Notes: generated from the letters alone by a model not told the origin. 64,000 bases of DNA from Bacillus canaveralius (GCF_002860125.1 NZ_PGVA01000026.1:62001-126000), one strand, 5' to 3'; counted from the first letter of the stretch, positions 26,720 to 36,349 are shown. Translations and numbers: made by a program.

Positions 26720-28159
26720 CTAGCTTTTCACCTTGTCTTTCCGCTGTGGAGGTGCTAAATGAATTGCATTCCCTTTTATGGCTTCAACTGCCTCCAACAG
26801 GGCTTCATTGACGCTCGGATGCGGATAGTGCGGGAATATCAAGTCTTCATCCCTTGCCGCCATCTCCATGGCAATCGTTCCTGCTGAAATCAACTCAACT
26901 GCTCCAAAACCAAATATATGAACGCCTAGTAGAATATCGTTTTTTTTATCAAAAATTACTTTTACAAAGCCGGCGCGCTGATCGTGAATCACCGCATACC
27001 CATTTGCTGCGAGCGGAAATTGACTTGTTACAATCTCATACCCTTCTGTTATCGCATCCGCTTCAGTCAAACCGGCAGCCGCGATCGGCGGAATCGTATG
27101 AACAATCATCGGCAGCAGGTTTAAATCAATCTCTGCAGCTTGGCCGGCAATCGTTTCCGCCGCCGTTTTTCCTTGCTTAATCGCTTTGACCGCAAGTGCC
27201 GGCCCTGCGGTAACATCACCAATCGCAAAAACATTGCTTTTCGACGTTCGGCATTGTTCATCAATATTCACATAGCCGTCCCCCTCCATCTCCACTCCTA
27301 TTCTATCAAGCCCCAGTTCTTCAAGATTAGGCTTTGACGCTAAAGAAATGCACAAATGCGATCCTTGCAAATCCAAAGTTTCCTTTTCTGTTTGCAAAAT
27401 GATTTTCACTTTCGCATTTTCAACAGTCACGTTTTGCAGAGCGACATCTTTGATCACTTTTATGCCGTTCTTTTTCAAAATCCGTTTTAATTCGCGATTA
27501 ATTGACGCATCAAAAGAAAAATCATGTTTACGCTCTTCGAGAATAATTGTGACATCAGCGCCAAATTGTTTAAAGCTGACTGCGGTTTCAAGCGCGATAT
27601 AATCGCTGCCGTAAACCAGCAGTTTTTCAGGGACGATTTGGATTGACGTGATGCTTCTTCCCGTAAAAATCCGTTCCCCGTCATATGGAATCACTTCAGG
27701 AATGACTGGAGTGCTGCCTGTTGCAATGATCGCGTTTCTATATTGAAAAACCTCATAATGGTCGCCATTTTCGACGGCGATTCTGTCTCCTGGCAAAAAA
27801 TAAGCGGAGCCGTGTACAATCTCAATTTTGTTGTCTTTACAGAGCGCCGCAACCCCGGCATGAAGCTGGTTGACTACTTTATTTTTATGATTGGTAAGCT
27901 CGGCCAAATCGAATTCAGTCTCTCCGGTACGGATTCCAAACAAGGCCGAATTGCCAATCATATGCAGTTGTGCGGCTGCCGCAGCCAGCACCTTTGACGG
28001 GATACAGCCACTGTGGAGACAGACACCGCCAAGCTTTTCCTTTTCAATGATCACAACAGACCTGCCGAGCTGCGCTGCCCGAATCGCCGCATTATATCCG
28101 CCCGGTCCGCCGCCGATGACGATCACATCACATTCTTGAACAAGTTCGCCAACTACCAT
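26720..28159 (-). CDS. Dihydrolipoyl dehydrogenase (E3)
   Basis: The 479-residue flavoprotein has an FAD-binding VIGGGPGGYNAAIRAAQLG near residue 15, the redox disulfide GGVCLHSGCIPSK, a second nucleotide-binding segment, AIGDVTAGPALAVKA near residue 320, and the C-terminal active-site HYPHPSVNEALLE (His/Glu). It reoxidises the lipoyl group of the E2 protein with NAD. Its ATG overlaps the E2 stop (TAATG), so it is last in the 2-oxoacid dehydrogenase operon. Confidence 0.92.
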   Translation of the reverse strand: MVVGELVQECDVIVIGGGPGGYNAAIRAAQLGRSVVIIEKEKLGGVCLHSGCIPSKVLAAAAAQLHMIGNSALFGIRTGETEFDLAELTNHKNKVVNQLHAGVAALCKDNKIEIVHGSAYFLPGDRIAVENGDHYEVFQYRNAIIATGSTPVIPEVIPYDGERIFTGRSITSIQIVPEKLLVYGSDYIALETAVSFKQFGADVTIILEERKHDFSFDASINRELKRILKKNGIKVIKDVALQNVTVENAKVKIILQTEKETLDLQGSHLCISLASKPNLEELGLDRIGVEMEGDGYVNIDEQCRTSKSNVFAIGDVTAGPALAVKAIKQGKTAAETIAGQAAEIDLNLLPMIVHTIPPIAAAGLTEADAITEGYEIVTSQFPLAANGYAVIHDQRAGFVKVIFDKKNDILLGVHIFGFGAVELISAGTIAMEMAARDEDLIFPHYPHPSVNEALLEAVEAIKGNAIHLAPPQRKDKVKS

Positions 28160-29343
28160 TAGACCATCTCCAACACAAGCATTTTCGGATTTTCGATCAG
28201 CTCGGCTAATCGATTTGTAAAGCGGACGGCTGTTGCACCATCTGCGACACGATGGTCAAATGACATCGAAATATTCATGATCGATCGAATCGCAATTTCA
28301 TCGTCACCGATGACAACCGGCATTTTCTTCGTTTTATGAAAAGAAACTAACGCTACTTCGGGGTGCTGAATGATCGGGGTCGCACCCAAGCTGCCGCCAA
28401 GAGGCCCGACATTGCTGACGGTAAAACTTCCGCCCGTTATTTCGCTTATCTTCAGTTCATTTTTAAGTGCCTTCTCTGTTAGTTCTTTTACCTCGTCATG
28501 AATCGTGCGAATCGTTTTGTTTTTGACATCGCGGATCACTGGGACAATCAAGCCATCTTCTGCATCAATCGCCAAGCCGATATGATGATCCGTTTTGATG
28601 TCGATCATTTCTGTCTCTTCATTTAAAACGGCGTTAAAGATCGGAAAATCCTTTAATGCCAGCGATAAAGCTTTGATAAAAAATGACGTCGCCGAAATAT
28701 ATTGCCTGGTGGTTTTTAATTCCTCGCGAAATTTGATCAGTTCAGTTACATCGATTTCTTCAAAATGGGTGCAATGCGGAATGGTATAGATAGATTGGAC
28801 CATTTTTTTGGCAATTTGTTTTCGTCTGCCGCGGAATGGAATCGATTTTGCAGGTATGGCTTGCGGCCTGTCTGAGGTGTGGCTATCAAATGTAAGATTC
28901 GCTTCTTCTTTGTGCGGATGTGCTTTTAGCTTTGCATGCCGGATTACATCCTCATCGGTTATTCTTCCGCCCGGCCCCGAACCGGTAACATCCTCAATCG
29001 ATACTCCTTGTTCACGCGCGATTTTCCTCGTATAAGGGGCGGCCAAAATTCGTTTCGAAAGCTTGGGCGCAGCAGCAACTGGTTGCTGCTTTTTCGCGTC
29101 TGGAAGTGCTGCAGTTTCTAAAATAAACAAGGTGGAGCCGACTTTGACCGTCTGACCTTGTTGTACGAGCAATTCCTTGACAACCCCCGCGCTTGGAGCC
29201 GGGATTTCAGCGGTCATTTTATCGGTTTGCACCTCTGCCAGTGCCTCGTCTTCTTTGACCGTATCGCCCGGCTTCACGAACAGGAAGTTGATTTCCGCTT
29301 CTGTCATCCCTTCGCCGATATCATGCAGCTTTACTTCGACCAT
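28159..29343 (-). CDS. 2-Oxoacid dehydrogenase E2, dihydrolipoyl acyltransferase
   Basis: The 394-residue protein has one lipoyl domain (lipoyl Lys in EVQTDKMTAEIPAPS near residue 43), a linker, a peripheral-subunit-binding domain (APYTRKIAREQGVSIEDVTGSGPGGRIT near residue 110), and a catalytic domain ending in SFDHRVADGATAVRF with the His-x3-Asp-Gly motif. The single lipoyl domain and the GEGMTEAEI start resemble branched-chain E2 more than pyruvate E2. The acyl substrate cannot be read from sequence; the neighbouring phenylalanine dehydrogenase points to phenylacetyl. Confidence 0.92.
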   Translation of the reverse strand: MVEVKLHDIGEGMTEAEINFLFVKPGDTVKEDEALAEVQTDKMTAEIPAPSAGVVKELLVQQGQTVKVGSTLFILETAALPDAKKQQPVAAAPKLSKRILAAPYTRKIAREQGVSIEDVTGSGPGGRITDEDVIRHAKLKAHPHKEEANLTFDSHTSDRPQAIPAKSIPFRGRRKQIAKKMVQSIYTIPHCTHFEEIDVTELIKFREELKTTRQYISATSFFIKALSLALKDFPIFNAVLNEETEMIDIKTDHHIGLAIDAEDGLIVPVIRDVKNKTIRTIHDEVKELTEKALKNELKISEITGGSFTVSNVGPLGGSLGATPIIQHPEVALVSFHKTKKMPVVIGDDEIAIRSIMNISMSFDHRVADGATAVRFTNRLAELIENPKMLVLEMV

Positions 29344-29354
29344 CGTTTCCCCTC

Positions 29355-30350
29355 CTAAAACTTGATTACTTTTTCGATCGCCTTGATAATGCGCTGTGGG
29401 GTCGGCAAATAGTGGTCTTCAAAGCCGAAGTAAGGAACAGGAGCATCGAAACCGGTGACCCGCTCTGCCGGTGCTTTTTGATAGAGGAAAGACGTATCGT
29501 TAATGATCGAGATGATATCATTCCCAACCCCGCTCGTCGCATGTGCTTCATGAACGATTACCGTCCGGCCTGTGTTTTGGACAGACTCGGCAATGATTTC
29601 TTTATCGAGCGGATAAAGGCTCCGCAAGTCGATGACATCACATCCGACTCCTTTTCCTTCCATTTCTTTCGCCGCCTTCATTGCAACCGGAACCATTGCG
29701 CCCCAGGCAATGACAGTCACATCCGCGCCTTCCCTGAGCTTTTTTCCTTTCCCAATTTCAACCCTGTATTTACCTTCAGGGACTTCTTCGCGCACCGAGC
29801 GGTAGCTTCGCATCGGTTCTAAAAACAAGACTGGATCCGGATCCTCGATTGCGGCAATAAGCAGACCTTTCGCATCGTATGGATTGGATGGGCAGACAAC
29901 TTTGATGCCTGGCATATGCGTAAACAAGGCCTCTGTGCTGTCACAATGAATTTCAGGGGCTCTAACTCCTGCTCCATATGGGGCCCTGATCACGATCGGC
30001 ACGGTAAAATGCCCCATTGTCCGCATTCGCAGCCTGGTCGCATGGGTCATAATTTGCTCATAGGCCGGATAAATAAAACCAAGAAATTGAATTTCGATGA
30101 CCGGCATGAACCCATTCACTGCCATCCCGATCGCCGCCCCGACAAATCCGGCTTCACTTAGTGGTGTATCCATGACCCTCTCTTCCCCGTATTTTTCCTG
30201 GAGCCCATCAGTAGCGCGGAAAACCCCGCCGTTCTTTCCGATATCTTCACCGAGAAGAATGACTTCCTCTCTTTCCTTCAGCATGATATCAAGGCCATCC
30301 GTGATCGCTTGAACCATCGTCAGCATGTTTGTTTTTATTGCCGTTGTCAT
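29355..30350 (-). CDS. 2-Oxoacid dehydrogenase E1 component, beta subunit
   Basis: The 331-residue protein is a transketolase-like E1 beta: LLGEDIGKNGGVFRATDGL near residue 33, MDTPLSEAGFVGAAIGMA, the APYGAGVRAPEIHCDSTEALF block, FLEPMRSYR and DLRSLYPLDKE. With the alpha subunit it binds thiamine diphosphate, decarboxylates a 2-oxoacid and passes the acyl group to E2. Its start overlaps the alpha gene stop by four bases (ATGA), indicating translational coupling. Confidence 0.93.
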   Translation of the reverse strand: MTTAIKTNMLTMVQAITDGLDIMLKEREEVILLGEDIGKNGGVFRATDGLQEKYGEERVMDTPLSEAGFVGAAIGMAVNGFMPVIEIQFLGFIYPAYEQIMTHATRLRMRTMGHFTVPIVIRAPYGAGVRAPEIHCDSTEALFTHMPGIKVVCPSNPYDAKGLLIAAIEDPDPVLFLEPMRSYRSVREEVPEGKYRVEIGKGKKLREGADVTVIAWGAMVPVAMKAAKEMEGKGVGCDVIDLRSLYPLDKEIIAESVQNTGRTVIVHEAHATSGVGNDIISIINDTSFLYQKAPAERVTGFDAPVPYFGFEDHYLPTPQRIIKAIEKVIKF

Positions 30351-31417
30351 GTTGGTATACCTCCGAGAAGCTTGAGATAGTCATCTTTTTGCTCTTGCAG
30401 CGTCCATGTCGGCACAGCAAAAACGTGGTCGAAAATATCGGCAGGATTTGCAGGAGGAAAAGCCTCCATTTCTTTCACTGCCTGGTCGACTTCCCGGGCA
30501 GCTTCCTCCTCAGCCTTTTTGACAAAATCCGTATCATAAAATCCTTCGTTTTTCATCCAGCATTCAAGACGCAGAATTGGGTCGTCATAACTTCTTCTTT
30601 CCTGACTCTCCTGCTGGTTACGGTATTTGGAAGGATCGTCTGCAGTTGTGTGGGGGCCGTACCGCCACGTTACTGCTTCGATCAGAGTTGGACCATCGCC
30701 ATTTCTTGCCCTCTGCAGTGCTTTTAAAGTCTGAAAATAGGCCGCGAACACATCGTTGCCATTAATCCTGACTCCCGGGATATCATAGGCAAGCACTTTT
30801 TGGGCAATCGTCTTCGTATTCATTTGCTTGTCAAGCGGAACCGAAATCGCATACTGGTTGTTTTGATTAAAAAAGACAACTGGTGCTTTACAAACGCTGG
30901 CAAAGTTGAGGCCTTCGTGAAAATCGCCTTCAGAAGTGGCTCCATCGCCAAAATAAACGATTGCTGCATTTTTCGTTCCCTTCAGTTTTTCCGCCAATGC
31001 AGCTCCGGCGGCATGGGGAAGCTGGGTGGCAATCGGAATCGCAGGCGGGAAAATTTTCTTTCCCTTTGGAGGAATACAGCCTTCATTCCGGCCATTCCAG
31101 AACAACAAAATGCTTTTTAAAGAGTGTCCAAATGTCATTGTGGCCCCATGGTCCCGATAGGTCGGGAAAAGCCAGTCCTCTTCATTCAGCGCATGGACAC
31201 TGCCAACCTGGGCTGCTTCCTGCCCTTCAAATGGTGCATATGTGCCGATTCGTCCCTGCCGCTGTAAACTGACGGCTTTCCGGTCAAACGTCCTGAGCCG
31301 AATCATGTTCTGCAAAAAATCGCAGGCAAGCTCCTTTGTCAGCAATTCCTTGTATTCGGCTGAAACTACATTTCCGTCTTGATCAATCACTTCAAAAATC
31401 GGGAATTGGTTTTCCAT
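30347..31417 (-). CDS. 2-Oxoacid dehydrogenase E1 component, alpha subunit
   Basis: The 356-residue protein carries the thiamine-diphosphate motif GDGATSEGDFHEGLNFA through NQNNQYAIS (about residues 165-195), preceded by QLPHAAGAALAEKLKG. PVVFFNQNN and TWRYGPHTTADDPSKYR also match branched-chain or pyruvate E1 alpha. It is first in a four-gene E1a-E1b-E2-E3 operon. The E1 pair sets substrate choice. No buk, ptb or ilv gene is near, and phenylalanine dehydrogenase is immediately upstream (70 bases). Confidence 0.93.
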   Translation of the reverse strand: MENQFPIFEVIDQDGNVVSAEYKELLTKELACDFLQNMIRLRTFDRKAVSLQRQGRIGTYAPFEGQEAAQVGSVHALNEEDWLFPTYRDHGATMTFGHSLKSILLFWNGRNEGCIPPKGKKIFPPAIPIATQLPHAAGAALAEKLKGTKNAAIVYFGDGATSEGDFHEGLNFASVCKAPVVFFNQNNQYAISVPLDKQMNTKTIAQKVLAYDIPGVRINGNDVFAAYFQTLKALQRARNGDGPTLIEAVTWRYGPHTTADDPSKYRNQQESQERRSYDDPILRLECWMKNEGFYDTDFVKKAEEEAAREVDQAVKEMEAFPPANPADIFDHVFAVPTWTLQEQKDDYLKLLGGIPT

Positions 31418-31486
31418 CCTTCACACCCTCGCCGTGATTATATTTAAGATTAATACTTTAGTAATATTGTTTAATAGCGAAAAAAA

Positions 31487-32593
31487 TTACGTCCTGACAG
31501 CCCACTTAGGACGTTTCATGTGGGAGAAAAAGCTATTTCGTCGTGTTCTCGCTTCAATTCGCTGTTCACAGAAATGGTTGGCCGCTTCTACGGTCGTAAT
31601 GCCTGTTTCTGTGGAATGCTTGTAAATATTTAAAAGAGAATTATAGATTGCTTTCGTTTTTCGGAGCACGCGCTCTTTATTCGGAGTATAGAGCTCATCC
31701 GCAACCTGGATGAGGCCGCCTGCATTTACGATATAATCGGGAGCGTATAAGATCCCTTTTTCTTGAAGCATCTGCCCGTGATGGAGCTCGAGAAGCTGGT
31801 TATTCGCCGAGCCAACGACTGCTTTAACCTTCATGACCTCAATGGTTTGATCATTGACAATCCCGCCCATTGCACATGGAACAAAGACATCGGCATCCGC
31901 CGCATAAATTTCATCACTCTTGATCACTTTTAAGGCAGTGCCAAGCGATTTTGCCTTTAAGATCAATTTCGCAATCGCATTTTCGTTAATGTCAGCAACA
32001 AATAAGTCGCACCCTTCCTCCAGGAGACGGTCCGCCACCTTTAGCCCCACCTTGCCAAGACCCTGGATTGCATAGCTTTTTCCTGATAAATCTTCAGTTC
32101 CCCACACCGCATGATTGGTTGCCTGCAGCCCGTAGATGACTCCCTGTGCCGTCGGTACCGACGAGTCGCCGCTCCCGCCGTACACTTCATCGGCACCCAC
32201 AATACAGTTCGTTTCTTTTAAAGCGTGAATAAAGTCCTCCGGGCTTGTTCCCATGTCCGTTCCTGTATAAAATCGCCCATTGAGGGACTCAACAAACTGG
32301 CCAAACGCCCTGAAAAGTTCCGGGCTTTTATCCGTTTGTGGATCACCGATAATCACTGCTTTACCGCCGCCAAAATCAACATCAGCGGCAGCACATTTAT
32401 ACGTCATTCCTTTTGACAGACGCAGAACATCCTCCAATGCATCATCGACAGTCCGATAAGGAAACATCCGGCAGCCGCCGAGCGCCGGCCCGAGTCTTGT
32501 GCTGTGTATAGCAATGATCGCACGCAATCCGGTCACTTCATCATTGCAAAATACAACCTGCTCGTGCTCGCGAATTTGTTCAAAGATATCCAT
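31487..32593 (-). CDS. pdh: Phenylalanine dehydrogenase
   Basis: The 368-residue NAD-dependent amino acid dehydrogenase has the catalytic Lys in [19 protein letters not shown] near residue 75, and the NAD motif [10 protein letters not shown] near residue 185. The choice over leucine dehydrogenase rests on diagnostic blocks typical of Bacillus Phe[12 protein letters not shown] rather than [37 protein letters not shown] and a C terminus reading RRNSFF then KRPKWAVR. It deaminates phenylalanine reversibly to phenylpyruvate. It lies in front of the 2-oxoacid dehydrogenase operon, so catabolic use is likely. AGGAGG precedes the ATG. Confidence 0.87.
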   Translation of the reverse strand: MDIFEQIREHEQVVFCNDEVTGLRAIIAIHSTRLGPALGGCRMFPYRTVDDALEDVLRLSKGMTYKCAAADVDFGGGKAVIIGDPQTDKSPELFRAFGQFVESLNGRFYTGTDMGTSPEDFIHALKETNCIVGADEVYGGSGDSSVPTAQGVIYGLQATNHAVWGTEDLSGKSYAIQGLGKVGLKVADRLLEEGCDLFVADINENAIAKLILKAKSLGTALKVIKSDEIYAADADVFVPCAMGGIVNDQTIEVMKVKAVVGSANNQLLELHHGQMLQEKGILYAPDYIVNAGGLIQVADELYTPNKERVLRKTKAIYNSLLNIYKHSTETGITTVEAANHFCEQRIEARTRRNSFFSHMKRPKWAVRT

Positions 32594-32664
32594 CTGTGTT
32601 CCTCCTAAGCATAAATGATAACGCTTTCATTTTTATAGAAAATAATAACCCTCCAGTTGTGGGC

Positions 32665-33063
32665 TCAGGCTTGCTCAATGTCTTCAACTAACTCTCTTAT
32701 TCTATCTTTTGATAAAATAACCTGGGTTACTTCTCCGATCCCGATCAGCTCCTTTTCGTTTCGGGCTGATACTTTTGTGATCACTTTATTATTTTTCAAT
32801 CCAATCACCTCTGCGGTGATGGTAAGCTGTGACCCTGCCGGACTCGGGGCAAGATGCTTTGCTTTGACCTCCGATCCCATGCCTTCTTCATCTTCTTCAA
32901 GAAAGGGCAGAATAATTTGTCTTGAAGCCCACTCCATATGGTAAATCATCGTCACAGTCGAATAAGTGCGATGCACAATTTCCCCAGCAAAACGGGCATA
33001 CATCTCCGGAGTAACAACAACCTTTATCGTCACCCCGTCTCCGATTCTTAAACCGGGCTTCAT
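32665..33063 (-). CDS. FlK-like hotdog-fold thioesterase
   Basis: The 132-residue protein has the hotdog-fold pattern of FlK-like acyl-CoA thioesterases: VVTPEMYARFAGEIVHRTYSTVTMIYHMEWA in the first half with a Thr/Glu/His set, then VKAKHLAPSPAGSQLTITAEV. Fluoroacetyl-CoA thioesterase is the best-known relative, but Bacillus versions have no fixed substrate. Standing 71 bases upstream of phenylalanine dehydrogenase, it may release CoA from phenylacetyl-CoA or a dead-end thioester. GAGGGGG precedes the ATG. Confidence 0.8.
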   Translation of the reverse strand: MKPGLRIGDGVTIKVVVTPEMYARFAGEIVHRTYSTVTMIYHMEWASRQIILPFLEEDEEGMGSEVKAKHLAPSPAGSQLTITAEVIGLKNNKVITKVSARNEKELIGIGEVTQVILSKDRIRELVEDIEQA

Positions 33064-33220
33064 CCCATTCCCCCTCGCTTTTTCTCTAAAACAGATAACT
33101 ATTACTCATTAAATATGTATGACGTATATTTAACGATATAATAACATTGCGTATGTTTAATAGTCAATTAATTATAAATATTTATTAAAATCTGATTTTT
33201 ATTTACTTTATCTAAAGCAT

Positions 33221-33280
33221 AAGAAAAGAAAAAGGATTAAATTAGGAGCAACCGCTAATCAATCCTTTTTCTTTTCTTTT
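33221..33280. terminator. Strong bidirectional terminator
   Basis: An 18-bp perfect stem of purine/pyrimidine tracts (AAGAAAAGAAAAAGGATT with its complement) encloses a 22-base loop. It has T-rich arms in both directions. It ends the ABC transporter operon on the minus strand and overlaps that operon's stop codon. Confidence 0.85.
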
Positions 33281-34073
33281 ATGTGAGCAGAGCTCTGTCA
33301 TTGGCCATTTTTGAACCTTTGATTCTCTGGAATTCGAGCAGCAGGCTTTCAATTGTGAGCTTTTTCTTGTCGCTTTCATCGACCTCAAGGATGATCTCAC
33401 CATTATCCATCATGATTAGCCGGTTCCCTAAATCGAGAGCCTGCTGCATGTTGTGGGTCACCATTAATGTCGTCAATCCGTATCTCTCCACAATTTCTTT
33501 TGTCAAATTCGTAATCAATTCAGCCCGTGACGGATCAAGGGCGGCTGTATGCTCATCCAAAAGTAGGATCGCAGGATCGGTAAAAGTTGCCATTAGCAAC
33601 GATAAAGCTTGTCGTTCCCCGCCGGAAAGCATACCCACCTTTGCATTTAACCTGTTTTCGAGGCCGAGATGCAGGGATTCGAGAACTTCACGAAAGTACT
33701 CTTTCCTTTTTCTCGTCACGCCCCGCTTTAATGTTCTTGATTTATTGCGTGCATAAGCCATTGCCAGATTCTCTTCAATCGTCATGCTTGGAGCTGTTCC
33801 TGCCATTGGATCCTGAAAGACCCTGCCGATTAATTTAGCGCGCTGATATTCCGGAATCGACGTGACATTCTCCCCGTCAATATGAACCTCGCCAAGATCG
33901 GGGAGAAGAACGCCGGAAATGATATTCATTAAAGTCGACTTTCCTGCGCCATTGCTGCCGATGACCGTGACAAAATCGCCTTTGTTAAGATGCAGGTTCA
34001 AATTGTTCAGAGCGATTTTTTCATCGGGGGTGCCTTCATTGAATACCTGGTTAATCTGATTTAAGCGCAGCAT
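33279..34073 (-). CDS. ABC transporter ATP-binding protein (TrpZ-like)
   Basis: The 264-residue ATPase has Walker A GSNGAGKSTLMN near residue 40, Q-loop GRVFQDPMAGTAPSMT, signature MLSGGERQALSLLMA, Walker B AILLLDEHTAALDP and H-loop TLMVTHNMQQAL. I chose ATG 34073, which follows GTGAGG; the upstream start at 34097 lies further inside the permease gene. It energises import by the preceding permease and binding protein. Together they form the PF04392-type transporter known in Firmicutes as TrpXYZ. Confidence 0.88.
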   Translation of the reverse strand: MLRLNQINQVFNEGTPDEKIALNNLNLHLNKGDFVTVIGSNGAGKSTLMNIISGVLLPDLGEVHIDGENVTSIPEYQRAKLIGRVFQDPMAGTAPSMTIEENLAMAYARNKSRTLKRGVTRKRKEYFREVLESLHLGLENRLNAKVGMLSGGERQALSLLMATFTDPAILLLDEHTAALDPSRAELITNLTKEIVERYGLTTLMVTHNMQQALDLGNRLIMMDNGEIILEVDESDKKKLTIESLLLEFQRIKGSKMANDRALLT

Positions 34074-35079
34074 TCGCCTCACCCTTCCTTTCAGCACCTA
34101 CATTAAGCAGTTCGACTCGTTCTGCATGTCTTCGTTTTTTTCTTTTCCGATCACGGTAGCCTTCCATTACTTTCGGAGTGATCAATGCCAAAATGACAAT
34201 CGCTGCGGTGATCAGCTTCATGTCGCCCGCTTCAAGAAACTCGACTCTCAACGCCAGGGTAACCACAATTCGATAAATAATTGCTCCGCCAATGACAGCG
34301 AGTGTTGTTCTCGCAATTGTTTTTGTTCCAAATATCGCCTCACCGATAATGACAGAAGCTAGCCCGATAATGATGATGCCAATTCCCATGCCAACGTCTG
34401 CGTATCCTCCCTGCTGGGCGATTAGCGCTCCCGAAAAAGCAACCATCGCATTGGACAGGCCAAGGCCGATAATAACCATTGCATTCGTGTTGGCAGATAA
34501 ACTGCGGATCATCCTTTTATTATCACCGGTAGCTCTTAAAGCCAGGCCGATCTCCGTTTTTAAAAACCAGTCTGTGAAAAGCTTAAAAGCAAGAGTAACG
34601 ATCAGCATGAACAATAAAATTCCCCATGTTCGCGGTAAGCTGCCTCCGAGCCCGACTGCAGTCAAAATCCCGTTAATAAAACCATCAAGACCGATTTCGG
34701 CGGACGACTCACTGACATTTGTCAGCGCCGTTTCCGTATTTAAGAGCGGAATATTTGATTTACCCATAATCCTCAGATTGATTGAATATAAGGCGATCAT
34801 CATTAAAATACCGGACAGCAGGGCATTGATCTTCCCGAACGTATGAAGAATTCCTGTCAGGCAGCCAGCCGCAAATCCGGCAAGCAGGGCGATAAATGTG
34901 GCCATCAACGGATTTACGCCTGCGACAATCATCGTTGCAGCAACTGCTGCACCGGTTACAAAGCTGCCATCCACCGTCAAATCAGGAAAGTCAAGAATTC
35001 GAAAGGATAAATAAACACCTAAAGCCATAATCGCATAAATGATCCCCGATTCAAACGCTCCAAAAATTGCTGTAAACAA
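34051..35079 (-). CDS. ABC transporter permease (TrpY-like)
   Basis: The 342-residue protein has about eight to nine hydrophobic segments and the branched-chain-permease-like core FPDLTVDGSFVTGAAVAATMI near residue 35, LSGILMMIALYSINLRI, and GLALRATGDNKRMIRSL in the cytoplasmic coupling loop. It starts at TTG 35079 behind AAGGAGAGG. Its 3' end overlaps the ATPase gene by 23 bases. The C terminus is a basic tail. Confidence 0.87.
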   Translation of the reverse strand: MFTAIFGAFESGIIYAIMALGVYLSFRILDFPDLTVDGSFVTGAAVAATMIVAGVNPLMATFIALLAGFAAGCLTGILHTFGKINALLSGILMMIALYSINLRIMGKSNIPLLNTETALTNVSESSAEIGLDGFINGILTAVGLGGSLPRTWGILLFMLIVTLAFKLFTDWFLKTEIGLALRATGDNKRMIRSLSANTNAMVIIGLGLSNAMVAFSGALIAQQGGYADVGMGIGIIIIGLASVIIGEAIFGTKTIARTTLAVIGGAIIYRIVVTLALRVEFLEAGDMKLITAAIVILALITPKVMEGYRDRKRKKRRHAERVELLNVGAERKGEANAALKSD

Positions 35080-35096
35080 TGAAAACCATCCTCTCC

Positions 35097-36104
35097 TTAT
35101 TCACCTTCATAAAACTCTGCAATCTCTTCCCATTCCGGTTTCAATTCAAGTCCTTGTGCTTCAGCAACTTCCTTATTAATCACAAGCTTCAAACTATCAG
35201 GCAGCTCAACTGGAATCTCTGAAGGCTTTTTGTCACCTTTTAAAATCTGTGCTGCCATCAGCCCGGTTTGGTAACCAATATCATAGTATTCAAAGCCGCT
35301 CGCTGCGATGGCGCCACGCTTCATCGAATCCAATTCACCAACGAAAAGAGGAATCTTTTCATTGTTTGCGACAGTAATTACGGACTCGAGGGCAGAAACA
35401 ACTGTATTGTCGGTAGGAATATAAATCGCATCGACACGTCCCACCAATGACTCGGCAGCTTGCTTTACTTCAGCCGAATTGGAAACGGATGCTTCGACTA
35501 CCTCCGCATCGTTCTTTTCAGCCAACTCTTTCACTTGTGTGACCTGGACTTCGGAATTTTGTTCGCCGGAATTATAGATGACGCCTATTTTCTTGGCGCC
35601 TACTTCTTTTGTAATGAAATCAATCGTTTGCTTCGTTGCATCAGGATGATTATCGGTTGTGCCCGTAATATTTTCTCCCGGTTTATCAAACGCTTCAACA
35701 AGCCCGGCGCCAACAGGATCCGTAACAGACGTAAATAAAATCGGGATATCCTTTGTTGCATTAAGCGCGCTGACAGCACTCGGGGTTGCGTTGGCAAAAA
35801 TCAAATCAACACCATCCCCGACAAAGTTGTTGGCAATCGTTTGTGGATTATTCGGGTCACCCTGTGCATTCTGGAAATCAAATTCAACATTTTCTCCTTC
35901 TTTAAAGCCTTCATCTTCAAGCGCCTTCTTAAAACCTTCGGTCGCTGCATCCAACGATGGATGTGGTGCATACTGGGTTAAACCAATTTTATACGTTTCT
36001 TTTTCTCCCCCAGCAGCAGGCTCCTTTGCTGTTTCATTGCCGCAACCTGCTAGTAAAAGCACCCCTGTAAATAGTAATGAGAAAATTTGTGCCGATTTTT
36101 TCAT
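35097..36104 (-). CDS. ABC transporter substrate-binding lipoprotein (TrpX-like)
   Basis: The 335-residue protein has a signal peptide ending in the lipobox LLAGCGNET. The mature part is a two-lobe binding fold of the PF04392 type: YKIGLTQYAPHPSLDAATEGFK, NPQTIANNFVGDGVDLIFANATPSAVSAL, TSVTDPVGAGLVE, KIGVIYNSGEQNSEVQ and DAIYIPTDNTVVSAL. This family imports tryptophan and probably other aromatic amino acids. Its place among Phe and Tyr catabolic genes supports an aromatic amino acid substrate. AAGGGGG precedes the ATG. Confidence 0.87.
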   Translation of the reverse strand: MKKSAQIFSLLFTGVLLLAGCGNETAKEPAAGGEKETYKIGLTQYAPHPSLDAATEGFKKALEDEGFKEGENVEFDFQNAQGDPNNPQTIANNFVGDGVDLIFANATPSAVSALNATKDIPILFTSVTDPVGAGLVEAFDKPGENITGTTDNHPDATKQTIDFITKEVGAKKIGVIYNSGEQNSEVQVTQVKELAEKNDAEVVEASVSNSAEVKQAAESLVGRVDAIYIPTDNTVVSALESVITVANNEKIPLFVGELDSMKRGAIAASGFEYYDIGYQTGLMAAQILKGDKKPSEIPVELPDSLKLVINKEVAEAQGLELKPEWEEIAEFYEGE

Positions 36105-36123
36105 TTTAATCCCCCTTGTTAAT

Positions 36124-36167
36124 AAAAATATTTTTATCCGGCTAACCTGATAAAAGAAGTAAGCCGG
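36124..36167 (-). promoter_or_regulatory. Hairpin in the leader of the aromatic-type importer
   Basis: The minus strand has CCGGCT-N18-AGCCGG followed by ATAAAAATATTTTTATT, just ahead of the binding-protein ribosome site. It could be an attenuator-like terminator. I see no T-box (no GGTGGNACCGCG) and no leader peptide with tryptophan codons. Confidence 0.35.
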
Positions 36168-36304
36168 TTACCAAAAATATGTAATTGTTTTCAATTTAAT
36201 ATGATATTAACTATAGGTACCGTGAATACAACGTTATATTATCATTATTTTTCTTTATAAGTCAATAATATTCCGAAAATTAAATATAATTAAAAAACTT
36301 TTTC

Positions 36305-36334
36305 TAAAAAAAAAACAGCCAATAAGCTTGGCTG
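36305..36334 (-). terminator. Terminator after the nitronate monooxygenase gene
   Basis: The stem CAGCCA/TGGCTG with a seven-base loop is followed on the minus strand by ten Ts. It lies 15 bases past the stop at 36350. Confidence 0.9.
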
Positions 36335-36349
36335 ACCATAAATTTTATA

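Noticed and set aside
36105..36349. T-box or tryptophan leader before the TrpXYZ-like operon.
   Set aside because: No T-box core (GGTGGNACCGCG) or leader peptide was found on the minus strand; only a simple hairpin.
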